DNA from: Burkholderiales bacterium PBB6
Lineage (GTDB): Bacteria > Pseudomonadota > Gammaproteobacteria > Burkholderiales > Burkholderiaceae_C
DNA length: 64,000 nucleotides
NCBI GenBank assembly: GCA_002255925.1
Contig: NKIH01000001.1
Coordinates: 1-64,000, forward strand
Direction: 5' to 3'
The notes below the pieces were generated by a model. That model worked only from the letters and a program-made list of their open reading frames with translations, did not search any database and was not told the origin of the DNA. How positions within the stretch are numbered: the stretch's first letter is position 1; each line of letters starts with the position of its first letter. Shown here in pieces: positions 9,904 to 21,514 of the stretch. The translations under genes and the position numbers were made by a program.

Positions 9904-10212
9904 TCAGCCCTTGCGCATCACCCAGCCCAGGCAGGCCATCGACAGCACGAAGCTGATCCAGATGCTGGGCTCTTCGCTCAGCGACATCCACTCGGCCAGC
10001 TTGCCCGCCAGGCCCGCAAAGGCCAGGTTGATGTAGGCCGCGCTCAGCAGCCCGATGAACAGCCGATCACCCCGGGTGGTGGCCATGGGCAGGAAGCCCT
10101 TGCGCATCACGGTGGGCGAGCGGATCTCCCAGATCGTCATGCCGATCAGCATCAGCACGATGCAGGTGAAAAACACCGCCACCGGCGTCGTCCAAACCAT
10201 CCAATCAAACAT
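9904..10212 (-). CDS. glpU: DUF2160 small membrane protein GlpU
   Basis: This protein has 102 residues and three predicted membrane helices (WTTPVAVFFTCIVLMLIGMTIW, LFIGLLSAAYINLAFAGLAG, WISFVLSMACLGWVM). It matches the DUF2160 family, which is found almost only inside glycerol glpSTPQUV operons. Its role is unknown, and an accessory subunit of the permease is the usual guess. The start at 10212 has AGGAG 7 nt upstream. It follows glpQ by 36 nt. Confidence 0.87.
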   Translation of the reverse strand: MFDWMVWTTPVAVFFTCIVLMLIGMTIWEIRSPTVMRKGFLPMATTRGDRLFIGLLSAAYINLAFAGLAGKLAEWMSLSEEPSIWISFVLSMACLGWVMRKG

Positions 10213-10248
10213 CTTTCATCTCCTGAACTCTCAAACGCGGGCGCGGGG

Positions 10249-11059
10249 TCAAACTCTCCCCATCGCAAAGCCCTTGGCGATGTAGTGGCGCACGAACCAG
10301 ATCACGATGGCGCCGGGCACGATGGTCAGCACACCGGCTGCGGCCAGCGTCGCCCAGTCCATGCCGGAGGCGCTCACCGTGCGCGTCATCGTCGCCACGA
10401 TCGGCTTGGCGTTTACGCTCGTCAGGGTGCGGGCCAGCAGCAGCTCCACCCAGCTGAACATGAAGCAGAAGAACGCCGCCACACCCACGCCAGCCTTGAT
10501 CAGCGGCAGGAAGATCGTGACGAAGAAGCGCGGGAAGGAATAGCCGTCGATGTACGCGGTTTCATCAATCTCGCGCGGGATGCCCGACATGAAACCTTCC
10601 AGGATCCACACCGCCAGCGGCACGTTGAACAGCAGGTGGGCCAGCGCCACCGCGATGTGCGTGTCCATCAGCCCCACGGTGGTGTAGAGCTGGAAAAACG
10701 GCAGCAAAAACACGGCCGGCGGCGTCATCCGGTTGGTCAGCAGCCAGAAGAACACATGCTTGTCGCCAAGGAAGCTGTAGCGGCTGAAAGCATAGGCCGC
10801 TGGCAGCGCCACGGTGATCGAGATCACCGAGTTGATGGCCACATAGATCAGGCTGTTGATGTAGCCCGAGTACCAGCTTTCATCGGTGAAGATCGTGGCG
10901 TAGTTGGCCCAGGTGAAGTGCTGGGGCCAGAGGCTGAACGACGACAGGATCTCCTCGTTCGTCTTGAAGCTCATGTTGAGCATCCAGTAGATCGGCAGCA
11001 GCGCGAAGACGATGTAGAGAATGAGGAAGATCGTGCGCTTCTGGAAACGCGGGCTCATG

Positions 11060-11067
<8 letters not shown>
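10249..11067 (-). CDS. glpQ: Glycerol ABC transporter permease GlpQ
   Basis: This 272-residue MalG-type permease begins with a helix (TIFLILYIVFALLPIYWMLNMSF), has about six helices in all, and carries an EAA-like loop (EIDETAYIDGYSFPRFFVTIFLPLIKAG). It forms the membrane channel with GlpP. The ATG at 11067 overlaps the glpP stop by 8 nt and has AGGAG 6 nt upstream. A second ATG at 11058 is less well placed. The symbol follows the Rhizobium glycerol operon and is not the glycerophosphodiesterase GlpQ of E. coli. Confidence 0.88.
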
Positions 11068-13023
<1,956 letters not shown>

Positions 13024-13024
13024 C

Positions 13025-14128
13025 TCAGCGGCCTCCTTGTCGAGCCGGGGCCAGCAGCAAACCGCCGGCCTGGTCAAACACATACACCTGCGCGGGGTCG
13101 AGGTGCAGGGTGATGGCCGTGCCGATGGCGAAGTCATGCACCCCCGTCAGCTGCGCCACCACATCACCCACGGCCGTGTGCACGTGCACGAAGGTGTCGG
13201 AGCCCGACATCTCGGCCAGCTCCACCGTGCCGTTCAGGGCCACGTCGCCGGGCCGTGCGTGAACCCGCACGGCGCTGGCGCGCACGCCCACGCTCACCTG
13301 CCGGGAGGCGCCTGAAGGCAGCTGTGCCGGCAGCACCAGGCCACCCGGCAGACGCAGGCCGGTGCCGGCGGCGTGGGCCACGTGCTCGGTCACCACCTCG
13401 GCCTCGATCAGGTTCATCGGCGGATCACTGAAGGCCCGCGCCACCCGCAGCGATGCGGGGCGGTGGAACACCTCGGCGGTCGGGCCGTATTGCAGCAATT
13501 CACCAGCGTCCATCACCGCCGTGTAGCCGCCCAGCAGCAGCGCTTCCGCCGGCTCGGTGGTGGCATAGATGACGGTGGAATCGCCCGCGGCGAAGAGCTG
13601 GCTGAGCTCGTCACGCAGCTCTTCACGCAGCTTGTAGTCGAGGTTCACCAGCGGCTCGTCGAGCAGCATCAGCGGTGCGTTCTTGGCCAGCGCACGCGCC
13701 AGGGCCACCCGCTGCTGCTGGCCGCCCGACAAGGCCGCCGGCAACCGGTCCAGGAAGATCTCGATGTGCAGCTTGGCGGCCAGCTCGCGCACGCGCTGGT
13801 CGATCTGCGCCGCGCTCTTGCCGCTGAGCTTCAGCGGCGAGGCGATGTTGTCGTACACCGTCATCGACGGGTAGTTGATGAACTGCTGGTAGACCATGGC
13901 CACGTCGCGTTCGCGCACCGGCATGCCGGTCACGTCGGCGCCGTCCACCTTCACGCGGCCGGCACTCGGCACGTCCAGGCCGGCCATGATGCGCATCAGG
14001 CTGGTCTTGCCGGCCTGGGTGGCGCCCAGCAGCACCGTCACGGCGCCCGGCTTCGGGGCCAGGCTCATCTCGTACAGCCAGGGCGCTGCCCCGACGCGCT
14101 TGCTGATGCCTTCGAGCGTCAGCTGCAT
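13025..14128 (-). CDS. glpS: Glycerol ABC transporter ATP-binding protein GlpS
   Basis: This 367-residue MalK-like ATPase has Walker A GATQAGKT (35-42), Q-loop MVYQQF, a canonical signature LSGGQQQR (from 133) and Walker B LMLLDE (153-158). The H-loop position, His in GlpT and MalK, is Thr191 here (YATTEPAEA), so the catalytic switch is missing. A C-terminal TOBE-like domain follows. It complements GlpT, which keeps His but has a degraded signature. It overlaps the glpD 3' end by 10 nt and has GGAG 5 nt before the ATG. Confidence 0.88.
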   Translation of the reverse strand: MQLTLEGISKRVGAAPWLYEMSLAPKPGAVTVLLGATQAGKTSLMRIMAGLDVPSAGRVKVDGADVTGMPVRERDVAMVYQQFINYPSMTVYDNIASPLKLSGKSAAQIDQRVRELAAKLHIEIFLDRLPAALSGGQQQRVALARALAKNAPLMLLDEPLVNLDYKLREELRDELSQLFAAGDSTVIYATTEPAEALLLGGYTAVMDAGELLQYGPTAEVFHRPASLRVARAFSDPPMNLIEAEVVTEHVAHAAGTGLRLPGGLVLPAQLPSGASRQVSVGVRASAVRVHARPGDVALNGTVELAEMSGSDTFVHVHTAVGDVVAQLTGVHDFAIGTAITLHLDPAQVYVFDQAGGLLLAPARQGGR

Positions 14129-15732
14129 GGTGTCTCCGTCATGCGGTTCATGTCATTTGTTGGTGTTGTGGTCTTCATCCAGTCGTCCACCTGCTGGCGC
14201 TGTGCCGCGGTGTAGTGCAGCCCCAGCTTGCTGCGGCGCCAGAGCACGTCGTCGGCCGTGGTGGCCCACTCGTGCTGCTGCAGGTAGCGCAGTTCGGCTT
14301 CGAACAGGCCGGGCGCCACTTCCGCGCCGAGGTCGCTCAAGGCCGCGGCGGTGCCCAGCACCTCGCTGATTCGACTGCCATAAGCGCGGGCCAGTCGGTG
14401 CGCCAGCGCACGCGGCAGCCACGGGTGGCGTTGCTGCACGGCCTGCACCAGGCGCTCGAAGTCGGTGTCAGGGCGCCGTGCCGGGCCGATCCAGGCCTGC
14501 AGGTCGCCGCCGGGCAGGCTGGCGTCGTGTGTCCAGTGCGGGCGCTGGTCGCCGAGCATCAAGCCGACCTGGTCCGCCGCCTCTTCAGCCAGCTTGCGGA
14601 AGGTGGTGATCTTGCCGCCCCACACGCTCAGCAGCGGCGCGGCGGTAGTGTTCGATTCCAGCAGGTAGTCGCGGGTGACGGCGGACGGGTCGCCCGATTC
14701 GTCGTCCAGCAGCGGGCGCACGCCGGCGTAGGTCCACACCACATCGGCCGGCGTGATGGCGCGCTTGAAGTAGCGGCTGGCCTGCTCGCACAGGTAGGCC
14801 ACTTCGTCGGGGGCGATCTTGGCCCCGCGCGGATCGCCGTGGATCTCCTGGTCGGTGGTGCCGATCAGGGTGTAGTCCTGCTCGTAGGGAATGGCGAAGA
14901 TGATCCGCTTGTCGGGGTTCTGGAAGATGTAGGCGTGGTCATGCTCGAAGCAGCGCGGCACCACGATGTGCGAGCCCTTGACCAGCCGCAGTTGCTTGGT
15001 GGCCAGGGCCTCCGCCGCCGCCGGCTTGGCCGTGCCCCGCAGAAAGCTTTCGGCCCACGGGCCGGCGGCGTTCACAAGGGCGCGGGCGCGCACCACGCGG
15101 CTCGTGCCATCGGTACCTTCGAGCACCGCGTTCCAGCCGGTGGACGTGCGCTGGGCACTGGTACAGCGGGTGCGGGTGAACAACTGCGCGCCACGCTGGC
15201 GGGCATCGATGGCGTTGAGCACGACGAGGCGGGCGTCGTCCACCCAGCCGTCGGAGTAGATGAAGCCGCGGCGGTAGCGGTCGTGCAGCGGCTGGCCCAC
15301 CGGGTGGGTGCGCAGGTTCACGCCCTGCGAGCCCGGCAAGACTTCACGGCGCGCCAGGTGGTCGTACAGGAAGATGCCCAGGCGGATCATCCAGGCCGGG
15401 CGCATCGACGGGTCGTGCGGCATCACGAAGCGCAGCGGCCACATGATGTGCGGGGCGCTCTTCAGCAGCACTTCGCGTTCCTGCAGCGCCTTGCGCACCA
15501 GCGAAAACTCGTAGTACTCGAGGTAGCGCAGGCCACCGTGGATCAGCTTCGTCGACGAGGACGAGGTGTGGGCCGCCAGATCGTCCTGCTCGGCCAGCAC
15601 CACGCGCCAGCCACGGCCGGCCAGGTCACGCGCAATGCCGGCGCCATTGATGCCGCCACCGACGACGAGCACGTCGCAGTCAAGGTCGGGCAAAGGCTGG
15701 GGCGCAGCCGTGTGGGGCGCTTCGGTGTGCAA
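14119..15732 (-). CDS. glpD: Glycerol-3-phosphate dehydrogenase (FAD, aerobic) GlpD
   Basis: This 537-residue flavoprotein oxidises sn-glycerol 3-phosphate to dihydroxyacetone phosphate at the membrane and passes electrons to quinone. The FAD-binding Rossmann motif DVLVVGGGINGAGIARDLAGRG sits at 20-41, followed by the family block SSSSTKLIHGGLRYLEYYEF, and the C-terminal DAO_C domain includes DVVWTYAGVRPLLDD. The start codon is TTG at 15732, with AGGAG 6 nt upstream. No ATG fits the conserved N-terminus as well. It leads the operon glpD-S-T-P-Q-U-V, so uptake and catabolism are co-transcribed, probably under GlpR control. Confidence 0.93.
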   Translation of the reverse strand: MHTEAPHTAAPQPLPDLDCDVLVVGGGINGAGIARDLAGRGWRVVLAEQDDLAAHTSSSSTKLIHGGLRYLEYYEFSLVRKALQEREVLLKSAPHIMWPLRFVMPHDPSMRPAWMIRLGIFLYDHLARREVLPGSQGVNLRTHPVGQPLHDRYRRGFIYSDGWVDDARLVVLNAIDARQRGAQLFTRTRCTSAQRTSTGWNAVLEGTDGTSRVVRARALVNAAGPWAESFLRGTAKPAAAEALATKQLRLVKGSHIVVPRCFEHDHAYIFQNPDKRIIFAIPYEQDYTLIGTTDQEIHGDPRGAKIAPDEVAYLCEQASRYFKRAITPADVVWTYAGVRPLLDDESGDPSAVTRDYLLESNTTAAPLLSVWGGKITTFRKLAEEAADQVGLMLGDQRPHWTHDASLPGGDLQAWIGPARRPDTDFERLVQAVQQRHPWLPRALAHRLARAYGSRISEVLGTAAALSDLGAEVAPGLFEAELRYLQQHEWATTADDVLWRRSKLGLHYTAAQRQQVDDWMKTTTPTNDMNRMTETPCS

Positions 15733-15892
15733 GCGGGTCTCCTGGGTTGAATCGAGCCGGAATTGTCTCGGCTCTTGATCTTCTTTTTTCGTTTTATCTC
15801 AATAAATGTTCGTTTGCAATGGGTGTTTCGATCATTCGTTTTCGTTTTGATTCGGATTAGGCTGCATCCCGCGCCAGCCACAATCACGCCCC
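15733..15892. promoter_or_regulatory. Divergent glpD/glpR control region with GlpR-type operator
   Basis: This region is markedly AT-rich. On the minus strand, a -35 TTGCAA (15814-15819) and a -10 TAAAAC (15791-15796) are 17 bp apart. Between them, AATGTTCGTT (15805-15814, plus strand) matches the E. coli GlpR half-site consensus WATKYTCGWW at every position, which is a classic repressor placement. Further TTCGTTTT and TCGATCATTCG motifs (15785-15850) may be weaker half-sites. A 6-bp hairpin (15754-15774) lies in the glpD leader. For glpR, CACAAT (15879-15884) ends 8 nt before the ATG, a possible near-leaderless promoter. Confidence 0.6.
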
Positions 15893-16657
15893 ATGACCCC
15901 GAACCCCCGCCAATCCGAACTGCTTGATGCCGTGCGCGCACAGGGTGCGCAGAGCGTGGAAGCCCTGGCCGAGCGATTCGGCGTGACGCTGCAAACCGTG
16001 CGGCGCGACGTGAAGCTGCTGGCCGAAGCCGGCCTGCTGGCGCGCTTCCATGGCGGCGTGCGGGTGCCCACCTCCACCACCGAGAACATCGCCTACCGCC
16101 AGCGCGAGGCGCTGAACGCCGAGGGCAAGCAGCGCATCGCCAAGGCCATCGCGGCGCAGGTGCCCGACGGCTCCTCGCTGCTGATCAACCTGGGCACCAC
16201 CACCGAGGCCGTGGCCCGTGAGCTGCTGCAGCACAAGGGCCTGCGCGTCATCACGAACAACCTGAACGTGGCCGCCATCCTGGCCGACAACCCCGAGTGC
16301 GAAGTCATCGTGACCGGCGGCGTGGTGCGCCACCGCGACCGCGGCATCGTCGGGGAGGCCGCGGTCGAGTTCATCCGCCAGTTCAAGGTCGACATCGGCA
16401 TCATCGGCATCTCGGGCATCGAGGCCGACGGCACCCTGCGCGACTACGACTACCGCGAGGTGCAGGTGGCCCGCGCCATCATCGAGCAGAGCCGCCAGAC
16501 GTGGCTGGCCACCGACCACGGCAAGTTCAACCGGCCGGCGATGGTGGAGGTGGCGCACATCGCCCAGATCGACGTGCTGTTCACCGACGCCGCACCGCCC
16601 GCCCCCTTCCCCGGCCTGCTGGCCGATGCCGGTGTGCAGCTCGAAGTGAGCGCATAA
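15893..16657 (+). CDS. glpR: DeoR family repressor GlpR
   Basis: This 254-residue protein has an N-terminal DeoR winged helix (about 5-58, VEALAERFGVTLQTVRRDVKLLAEAGLL, then ARFHGGV) and a C-terminal sugar-phosphate-sensing DeoRC domain with NLGTTTEAVARELL, ITNNLNVA, VTGGVVRHRDRGIVGEAAVEFI and DHGKF. In E. coli the inducer is glycerol 3-phosphate, and the same is inferred here. It is divergent from glpD and upstream of glpK, so it probably represses both arms through the operators in 15733-15892. No ribosome binding site is visible. Confidence 0.92.
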   Translation: MTPNPRQSELLDAVRAQGAQSVEALAERFGVTLQTVRRDVKLLAEAGLLARFHGGVRVPTSTTENIAYRQREALNAEGKQRIAKAIAAQVPDGSSLLINLGTTTEAVARELLQHKGLRVITNNLNVAAILADNPECEVIVTGGVVRHRDRGIVGEAAVEFIRQFKVDIGIIGISGIEADGTLRDYDYREVQVARAIIEQSRQTWLATDHGKFNRPAMVEVAHIAQIDVLFTDAAPPAPFPGLLADAGVQLEVSA

Positions 16658-16662
16658 GTTCA

Positions 16663-16690
16663 GATCCTCGATCCTCGATCCTCGATTCCC
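16663..16690. repeat. Short tandem heptamer repeat between glpR and glpK
   Basis: GATCCTC occurs three times in tandem, followed by the variant GATTCCC, in the 57-nt gap upstream of glpK. Slippage here could change the glpK leader length. I infer no regulatory function. Confidence 0.7.
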
Positions 16691-16714
16691 GTCTAACGTC
16701 TTTGCGGAGTCCGC

Positions 16715-18204
<1,490 letters not shown>

Positions 18205-18208
<4 letters not shown>

Positions 18209-18675
18209 ACCGCGCCGGGTTCAGCCGGCTGCGGGCCAGGCAGCGCCGCGCTGAGGTAAGCCTGCAGGAACTCCGGCGGCATGCGGCGCGCCCGCCCGCT
18301 GCCCAGCTCGATGCAGACCAGGTCCCAGCGGCCGCGCAGCACGGTGGCGCCGTCGCTGCGGCGCAGCAGCTGGAAGCAGCGCTCCATGCGCAGCTTGCCG
18401 TCGCCGGGCAGCAGCCAGGTGCCCAGCGTCAGAGCCTCGCCCAGCAGCGCAGGCAGCAGATGGTCGTAGTGCGCCTGCCGGATCGCCATCGCGCGGTCGA
18501 GCCGCTGGTAGTCCGCCAGCGTCAGCCCGAGTGCTGCCGAATGCGCCCAGGCCACACGCTCGCACCACTGCACATACACCGCGTTGTTGGTGTGGTTGAG
18601 GCCGTCGATGTGCGCTGGCTCAGGCGTCACGTCCAGCGTGAAGGGGTCGGGGTGGTCCCAGGGGAGTGTGGTCAC
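18205..18675 (-). CDS. Acyl-CoA thioesterase, 4HBT hotdog family
   Basis: A single hotdog domain of about 156 residues: [29 protein letters not shown] holds the Asp and the conserved N/H region of the YbgC/4-hydroxybenzoyl-CoA thioesterase type. The open frame extends upstream to 18939, but that part is low-complexity and would overlap the divergent PAP2 gene. I therefore place the start at the GTG at 18675, just before LPWDHPDPF, with AAGGA about 10 nt upstream. An ATG at 18828 cannot be excluded. It is convergent with glpK, stop codons overlapping. The substrate is unknown. Confidence 0.75.
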
Positions 18676-18826
18676 GGCAAAGCTGTCCTTGGCTTGAGCT
18701 GCGATGTTAGTGGCCCGGCCAGCGGCGATAGACTGCTGCGCTGCCGCCTCAGCTGTTGTCTGCCGCTGTTCTCCCGCGTCGCTCTCCCGAGTCGTTCTGC
18801 CGAGTTCCACTTCCAGGTTGTCTGTC

Positions 18827-19534
18827 ATGCCCGCTGCCCTGCCCACCTCCCCCGCCCGGCTCACCCTGTGGCATGCCGTGCTCATCCCGGGGGCGATGGT
18901 GGCCGTGGCCCAGTGGGCGGCCAGCAGCGGCACTGACATGAACCTGGCCGCGCGCTACTTCGACGTGGCCTCCGGCGGGTTTCCGGTTCGTGACGCCTGG
19001 TGGGCCGAGCAGTTCGTGCACAAGTTCTGCAAGAACGTGCTGCTGCTGATCTGGCTGGGCCTGATGGTGGCCGCACTCGCGGCACCGAAGGTGGCCCGGC
19101 TGAAGCCGCACCGCCGGACCCTGTGGCTGACGGTGGCGGCCATGGGCCTGGGGCCGACGCTGGTGACGCTGCTGAAGGACATCAACACCCACGTCTGCCC
19201 CTGGGACCTGAAGCAGTTTGGGGGTGAGGCCGAGTTCAGCGCCCGCTGGTGGGTGTCTCGCGCCGAGGCGGGCCGCTGCTTCCCCGGTGGCCATGCGGCC
19301 GGCGGCTTCAGCCTGATCGCCCTGTTTTTTGGCGCCCGCCTGATGGGCTGGCCGCGCGCGGCCTGGGCCGCCCTGGTGCTCACGCTGCTGGTGGGCGGTC
19401 TGTTCAGCCAGGTGCGCATGATGCAGGGGGCTCACTTCCTGAGCCACAACCTGTGGTCGGCCGCCATCGACTGGTGGGCGGCCTTTGCCGTGTTCGCGCC
19501 TGCGCTGTTCAGCGCGGCCCGTACATCGCGCTGA
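18827..19534 (+). CDS. PAP2 family phosphatase
   Basis: This 235-residue membrane protein has about five or six helices. The PAP2 motifs appear as LLKDINTHVCPWDL (motif 1, diverged), RCFPGGHAAGGFSL (motif 2, PGGH) and VRMMQGAHFLSHNLWSAAIDWW (motif 3, His and Asp). Enzymes of this type dephosphorylate undecaprenyl pyrophosphate, lipid A or phosphatidic acid, and the target is not evident. It shares a 151-bp divergent region with the thioesterase gene. Its 3' end overlaps the convergent synthetase gene by 26 nt. Confidence 0.85.
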   Translation: MPAALPTSPARLTLWHAVLIPGAMVAVAQWAASSGTDMNLAARYFDVASGGFPVRDAWWAEQFVHKFCKNVLLLIWLGLMVAALAAPKVARLKPHRRTLWLTVAAMGLGPTLVTLLKDINTHVCPWDLKQFGGEAEFSARWWVSRAEAGRCFPGGHAAGGFSLIALFFGARLMGWPRAAWAALVLTLLVGGLFSQVRMMQGAHFLSHNLWSAAIDWWAAFAVFAPALFSAARTSR

Positions 19535-21341
19535 GTTCCACCTCGAAGCGCGCCTGCAGGTTCAGGCGCTTGAGCTTCAGCGTCGGCGTCATCATCGTGT
19601 TCTCGATGGTCCACGGCTCCAGGCTCAACACCACCGCACGCGGCTGCGCATAACGCGGAAAGTGCGTGGTGGCTGCGGCCATGCGGGCCAGCGCCGCCTG
19701 CCGCGCCTTGGGGTGCACCAAGTTGGTTTCGTCCAGCGGGTTCAGATCGAGGCTGGCGGCCATGCGTTGCCACTCGGCGCGGTTGAGCACCACCACCGCG
19801 CCGATGAACGGCTTGTCCTCACCGACCACGAAGGCCTGCTCGAACAGGCCGTCGCTGCAGATGGCGAGCTCCAGGTCCACCGGCGGGATCTTCTCGCCCG
19901 TGGAGGTGACGATGATTTCCTTGATGCGGCCGCGGATGTAGATGCGCCCGTCGATGATCTCGGCCTGGTCGCCGGTCGACATCCAGCCATCGGCGCTAAG
20001 CACCTTGGCCGTGTCTTCCGGACGCGCCCAGTAGCCCTTCATCACGCTGGGGCCGGCCACCAGCAGTTCGCGGTTCTCGCCGATGCGCACCCGCACGCCG
20101 TCCAGCGCACGGCCGACGCACGCGGGGTCGTTGTCATCCAGCCCGTTCACCGCCACCACGGGCGAGGTTTCGGTCATGCCGTAACCCTGCAGCAATGGCA
20201 AGCCCAGGCCCAGAAACGCCCGGGCGATGGCTGGCGGCAACGGCGCACCACCGCTCACCGCCACCCGCACCTGGCCACCGAAGCGGGCCAGCACCGGCCG
20301 GGCCAGCACGGCTTGCAGCACAGGCCACAACGCACGGTCGTACCAGCGGTGGGCATCACCCGGCTCCAGCGGCAACTCCTGCGCCGCGCGGAAGCGGCGC
20401 CAGCCGATCGACTGGGTCAGCGCCATCAGCCGCGCCTTCAGGCCGGTGGTACCCAGCGCCTCCTGCAGCTTGGCATGCACCCGCTCATAGATGCGCGGCA
20501 CGGAGATCAGCACCGTCGGGCGCTGGGTCAGCAGGTCTTCCGACAACTCGGCCACCGAGCGCGCATAGGCCACGCAGCTGCCCGATGCAATCGGCAGGTA
20601 GTAGCCGGCCGTGCGCTCGAAGGTGTGCGAAAGCGGCAGGAAGGACAGGAATCGGTCTTCAGGCGTCGGGCGCACGCGCGCCATCACCTGCATCACGTTC
20701 GCCACCACGTTCGCGTGGGTCAGCATCACGCCCTTGGGCTTGCCGGTGGTGCCGCTGGTGTAGACGATGGCGGCCAGGTCATCCCCCGACGGCCCGGAGA
20801 GGTGCGCCGACGGCATAGACACCGCCAGCCACATGGCCAGCGGCACGACCGGCACGCCTTCGGTGGGCAGCCCGGCCGCGGCGTCGGGGCCTTGCCAGTT
20901 GCCCACCACCACCACGGCACGCAGGGCCGGCAGCGTGGCGCCGGTGGCGGCAATCGCCTCCCACTGGCTGCGCTGCTGCACCACGAGCACCGAGGCCTGG
21001 CAATCGGCCAGGATGTAGGCGATGCTGGCCGGGTTGTCGATGGCGTGCAGTGGCACCGGCACGCCGCCCAGGGCCAGCGTGGCCTGGTCCATGGTCATCG
21101 CATCAATGCCGTTGGGCAGCAGGATGGCGACGCGGGCGCCGCGCGGCAGCTGCTGCGCCGCCAGGCCATCGCGCCAGCGCATCACGCGCTGGCCAACCTC
21201 GGCCCAGGTCATCGACAACCAGCGGCCCGTCGGTGCGTCGAACTGTCGGTACGCCTCGGCGTCAGGGGTGAGCGAAATGCGCGCTGCCAGCAACTCGGGC
21301 AGGGTGTGCACTTCGGAAAACGGCGCGGGAGGCGAAAACAT
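19509..21341 (-). CDS. Long-chain acyl-CoA synthetase / AMP-binding protein
   Basis: This 610-residue adenylate-forming enzyme activates a fatty acid to acyl-AMP and then acyl-CoA. The P-loop-like motif YTSGTTGKPKGVMLTH is followed by GYGMTETSP and STGDQAEIIDGRIYIRGRIKEII, the A5, A7 and A8 regions of the superfamily. The architecture resembles the FAA1-like long-chain synthetases (FadD15 type) rather than FadD. I chose the ATG at 21341, before SPPAPFSEVHTLPELL. An ATG-rich extension to 21377 is possible, and neither has a clear ribosome binding site. No operon partner is evident. Confidence 0.88.
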   Translation of the reverse strand: MFSPPAPFSEVHTLPELLAARISLTPDAEAYRQFDAPTGRWLSMTWAEVGQRVMRWRDGLAAQQLPRGARVAILLPNGIDAMTMDQATLALGGVPVPLHAIDNPASIAYILADCQASVLVVQQRSQWEAIAATGATLPALRAVVVVGNWQGPDAAAGLPTEGVPVVPLAMWLAVSMPSAHLSGPSGDDLAAIVYTSGTTGKPKGVMLTHANVVANVMQVMARVRPTPEDRFLSFLPLSHTFERTAGYYLPIASGSCVAYARSVAELSEDLLTQRPTVLISVPRIYERVHAKLQEALGTTGLKARLMALTQSIGWRRFRAAQELPLEPGDAHRWYDRALWPVLQAVLARPVLARFGGQVRVAVSGGAPLPPAIARAFLGLGLPLLQGYGMTETSPVVAVNGLDDNDPACVGRALDGVRVRIGENRELLVAGPSVMKGYWARPEDTAKVLSADGWMSTGDQAEIIDGRIYIRGRIKEIIVTSTGEKIPPVDLELAICSDGLFEQAFVVGEDKPFIGAVVVLNRAEWQRMAASLDLNPLDETNLVHPKARQAALARMAAATTHFPRYAQPRAVVLSLEPWTIENTMMTPTLKLKRLNLQARFEVELSAMYGPR

Positions 21342-21480
21342 GGACGCAGACAACAAAGGGCTCGGGAGCGGCATCATGCCCGCCGAACCTGCCCCGGCCC
21401 ATCCTGCCCGCTAGGGCGCGGCCTCTAACGCGAAATGCCCGCTGAGCAAGCGTGCGTAATCGCACATCTGCACGTGGCGC

Positions 21481-21509
21481 TGGCTCCTGAGAGCCACACC
21501 CCGGATAAT
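21481..21509 (+). promoter_or_regulatory. Putative dbpA promoter with 6-bp hairpin
   Basis: GATAAT (21504-21509) ends five bases before the dbpA ATG, the position of a -10 element for a leaderless mRNA. TGGCTC-CTGA-GAGCCA (21481-21496) forms a hairpin covering the -35 position. Confidence 0.4.
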
Positions 21510-21514
21510 CCCGC

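Noticed and set aside
16663-16690. Heptamer repeat before glpK as a GlpR operator
   Set aside because: GATCCTC units have no resemblance to the GlpR half-site.
18676-18939. N-terminal extension of the thioesterase reading frame
   Set aside because: The extra residues are low-complexity and overlap the divergent PAP2 gene, and hotdog homology only starts near LPWDHPDP, so I placed the start at 18675.
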